Shown here: one piece after another, positions 63,518-64,000 of the stretch
Numbering within the stretch: the first letter of the stretch is position 1
Layout: each line of letters begins with the position of its first letter
Source of the DNA: Bacteroides faecium
GTDB lineage: Bacteria; Bacteroidota; Bacteroidia; Bacteroidales; Bacteroidaceae
Length of the DNA: 64,000 nt
Direction of reading: 5' to 3'
NCBI RefSeq assembly: GCF_012113595.1
Contig: NZ_CP050831.1
Span: 6,510,001-6,574,000, forward strand
Made by a program: the position numbers and the translations under genes
Notes under the pieces: model-generated
The model's database searches: none
Told to the model about the DNA's origin: nothing
The model's input: the letters and a program-made list of their open reading frames with translations, nothing else

Positions 63518-64000
63518 ATGAAAAAGACATTTTTCAATGCACTAATGCTATCGTTGTCACTATTAGCATTAGGCAGTTCGTGCAGTGACGGAGAAGAAAC
63601 AGAAGCACTCCCAGTCCTGGAAGTCGAAACCCAAACAATGAACTTTGAAACGAAAGCATCTTCGCAGGAGATTCAAATCACGACCAACATTCCTGATTTG
63701 AAAGTACAAGTTGACAAAGATGCGACTGACTGGTGTTCAGCAATCATTGATGGTGATAAACTGGTAGTATCCGTACTCGAAAATCATAATAAAGACGTGC
63801 GTAGTACCACAGTCATTGTTTACCGGAAAGCGAAAAGTAGAAAAATCACAGTCAGCCAACTTGGTAACGGGCTAGCTATTTTGGTCGATCCGAAATTATT
63901 TAAACTGGAAAGCGGAGACGAAACCGAAATCAAGTTCAAAGTCACGACCAATGTTGAAGGATTAGAAATTGCAAGTCCCAGTTGGGTCGTAGTGCCAGAA
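63518..64000 (+). CDS. BACON-domain lipoprotein, cut by the window end
   Basis: 161 codons run off the window. Lipobox GSSC (C22) is followed by SDGEE. Two BACON domains begin at about 36 (METQTMNFETKAS-like) and about 122. DWC, LVVSVLENHNKD, and KITVSQLG are the usual BACON marks. BACON domains are common spacers or binding modules in Bacteroides surface glycan proteins. It lies 55 bp after the FecR gene and is probably co-transcribed with it. Confidence 0.85.
   Translation, partial: MKKTFFNALMLSLSLLALGSSCSDGEETEALPVLEVETQTMNFETKASSQEIQITTNIPDLKVQVDKDATDWCSAIIDGDKLVVSVLENHNKDVRSTTVIVYRKAKSRKITVSQLGNGLAILVDPKLFKLESGDETEIKFKVTTNVEGLEIASPSWVVVPE

Noticed and set aside
1..64000. tRNA, rRNA or insertion-sequence genes
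   Set aside because: No cloverleaf, rRNA or transposase-like sequence was recognised on either strand.

Overview
The window looks like chromosomal DNA of a gut Bacteroides (Bacteroidales). The grounds are SusC/SusD pairs, many lipoproteins with acidic residues just after the lipobox cysteine, BT_3987-type N-terminal (DUF1735), PCMD, DUF4493 and BACON domains, ECF sigma/FecR control, and TAnnTTTG promoter -7 elements, two of them with a correctly spaced TTTG at -33. No tRNA, rRNA, insertion sequence or CRISPR array was seen.

Layout. 1-8 kb: a cut-off N-acetylmuramoyl-L-alanine amidase, O-acetylhomoserine sulfhydrylase, a broken RhuM-type gene, a secreted metallo-beta-lactamase-fold protein, a lipoprotein, a GH30 glycosidase, a small unknown protein and an HPP-like membrane protein. 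8-15.5 kb: an RND efflux operon (MFP-RND-OMF-TetR) with a divergent AraC regulator. 15.8-27.3 kb: a polysaccharide utilization locus (ECF sigma, FecR, STN-SusC, SusD, LamG lipoprotein, GH18 endoglycosidase, discoidin lipoprotein, LRR lipoprotein). 27.8-31.8 kb: a TolC/HlyD/MFS (EmrAB-type) efflux operon. 32-38 kb: malic enzyme with a tiny membrane protein, a glutamate dehydrogenase and catalase. 38-53.8 kb: an accessory surface region of PCMD, calycin-like and DUF4493 lipoproteins with small outer-membrane barrels and an AraC regulator. 54-62.4 kb: a receiver/PEP-synthase-like fusion, a prolyl oligopeptidase, a second glutamate dehydrogenase and an M24 peptidase. 62.5-64 kb: a FecR with no sigma gene beside it and a BACON lipoprotein that runs off the window.

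How the parts work together. The 15.8-27.3 kb locus reads as a glycan sensing, capture and cleavage unit. The SusC has an STN domain that can signal through FecR to the ECF sigma factor. The GH18 carries an intact DGFDLDYE motif of the endo-beta-N-acetylglucosaminidase kind, so host-type N-glycans are a reasonable but unproven substrate. The 44.7-53.8 kb operon encodes four large surface lipoproteins and two paralogous barrels of unknown role.

Most unusual signal: three intergenic arrays (about 6755, 27410 and 44184) each repeat a short, mostly palindromic core 4-5 times with an exact 22-bp period. The core differs in each array (CTCA-N6-TGAG, GTACAT, CTATAG), and each lies roughly 85-195 bp 3' of a stop codon. 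A second signal is a 16-bp motif, AACGTYAGTTCGATAT, found twice near the 3' end of the GH18 locus and once, inverted and imperfect, just 5' of its sigma gene, so the copies bracket the whole locus.
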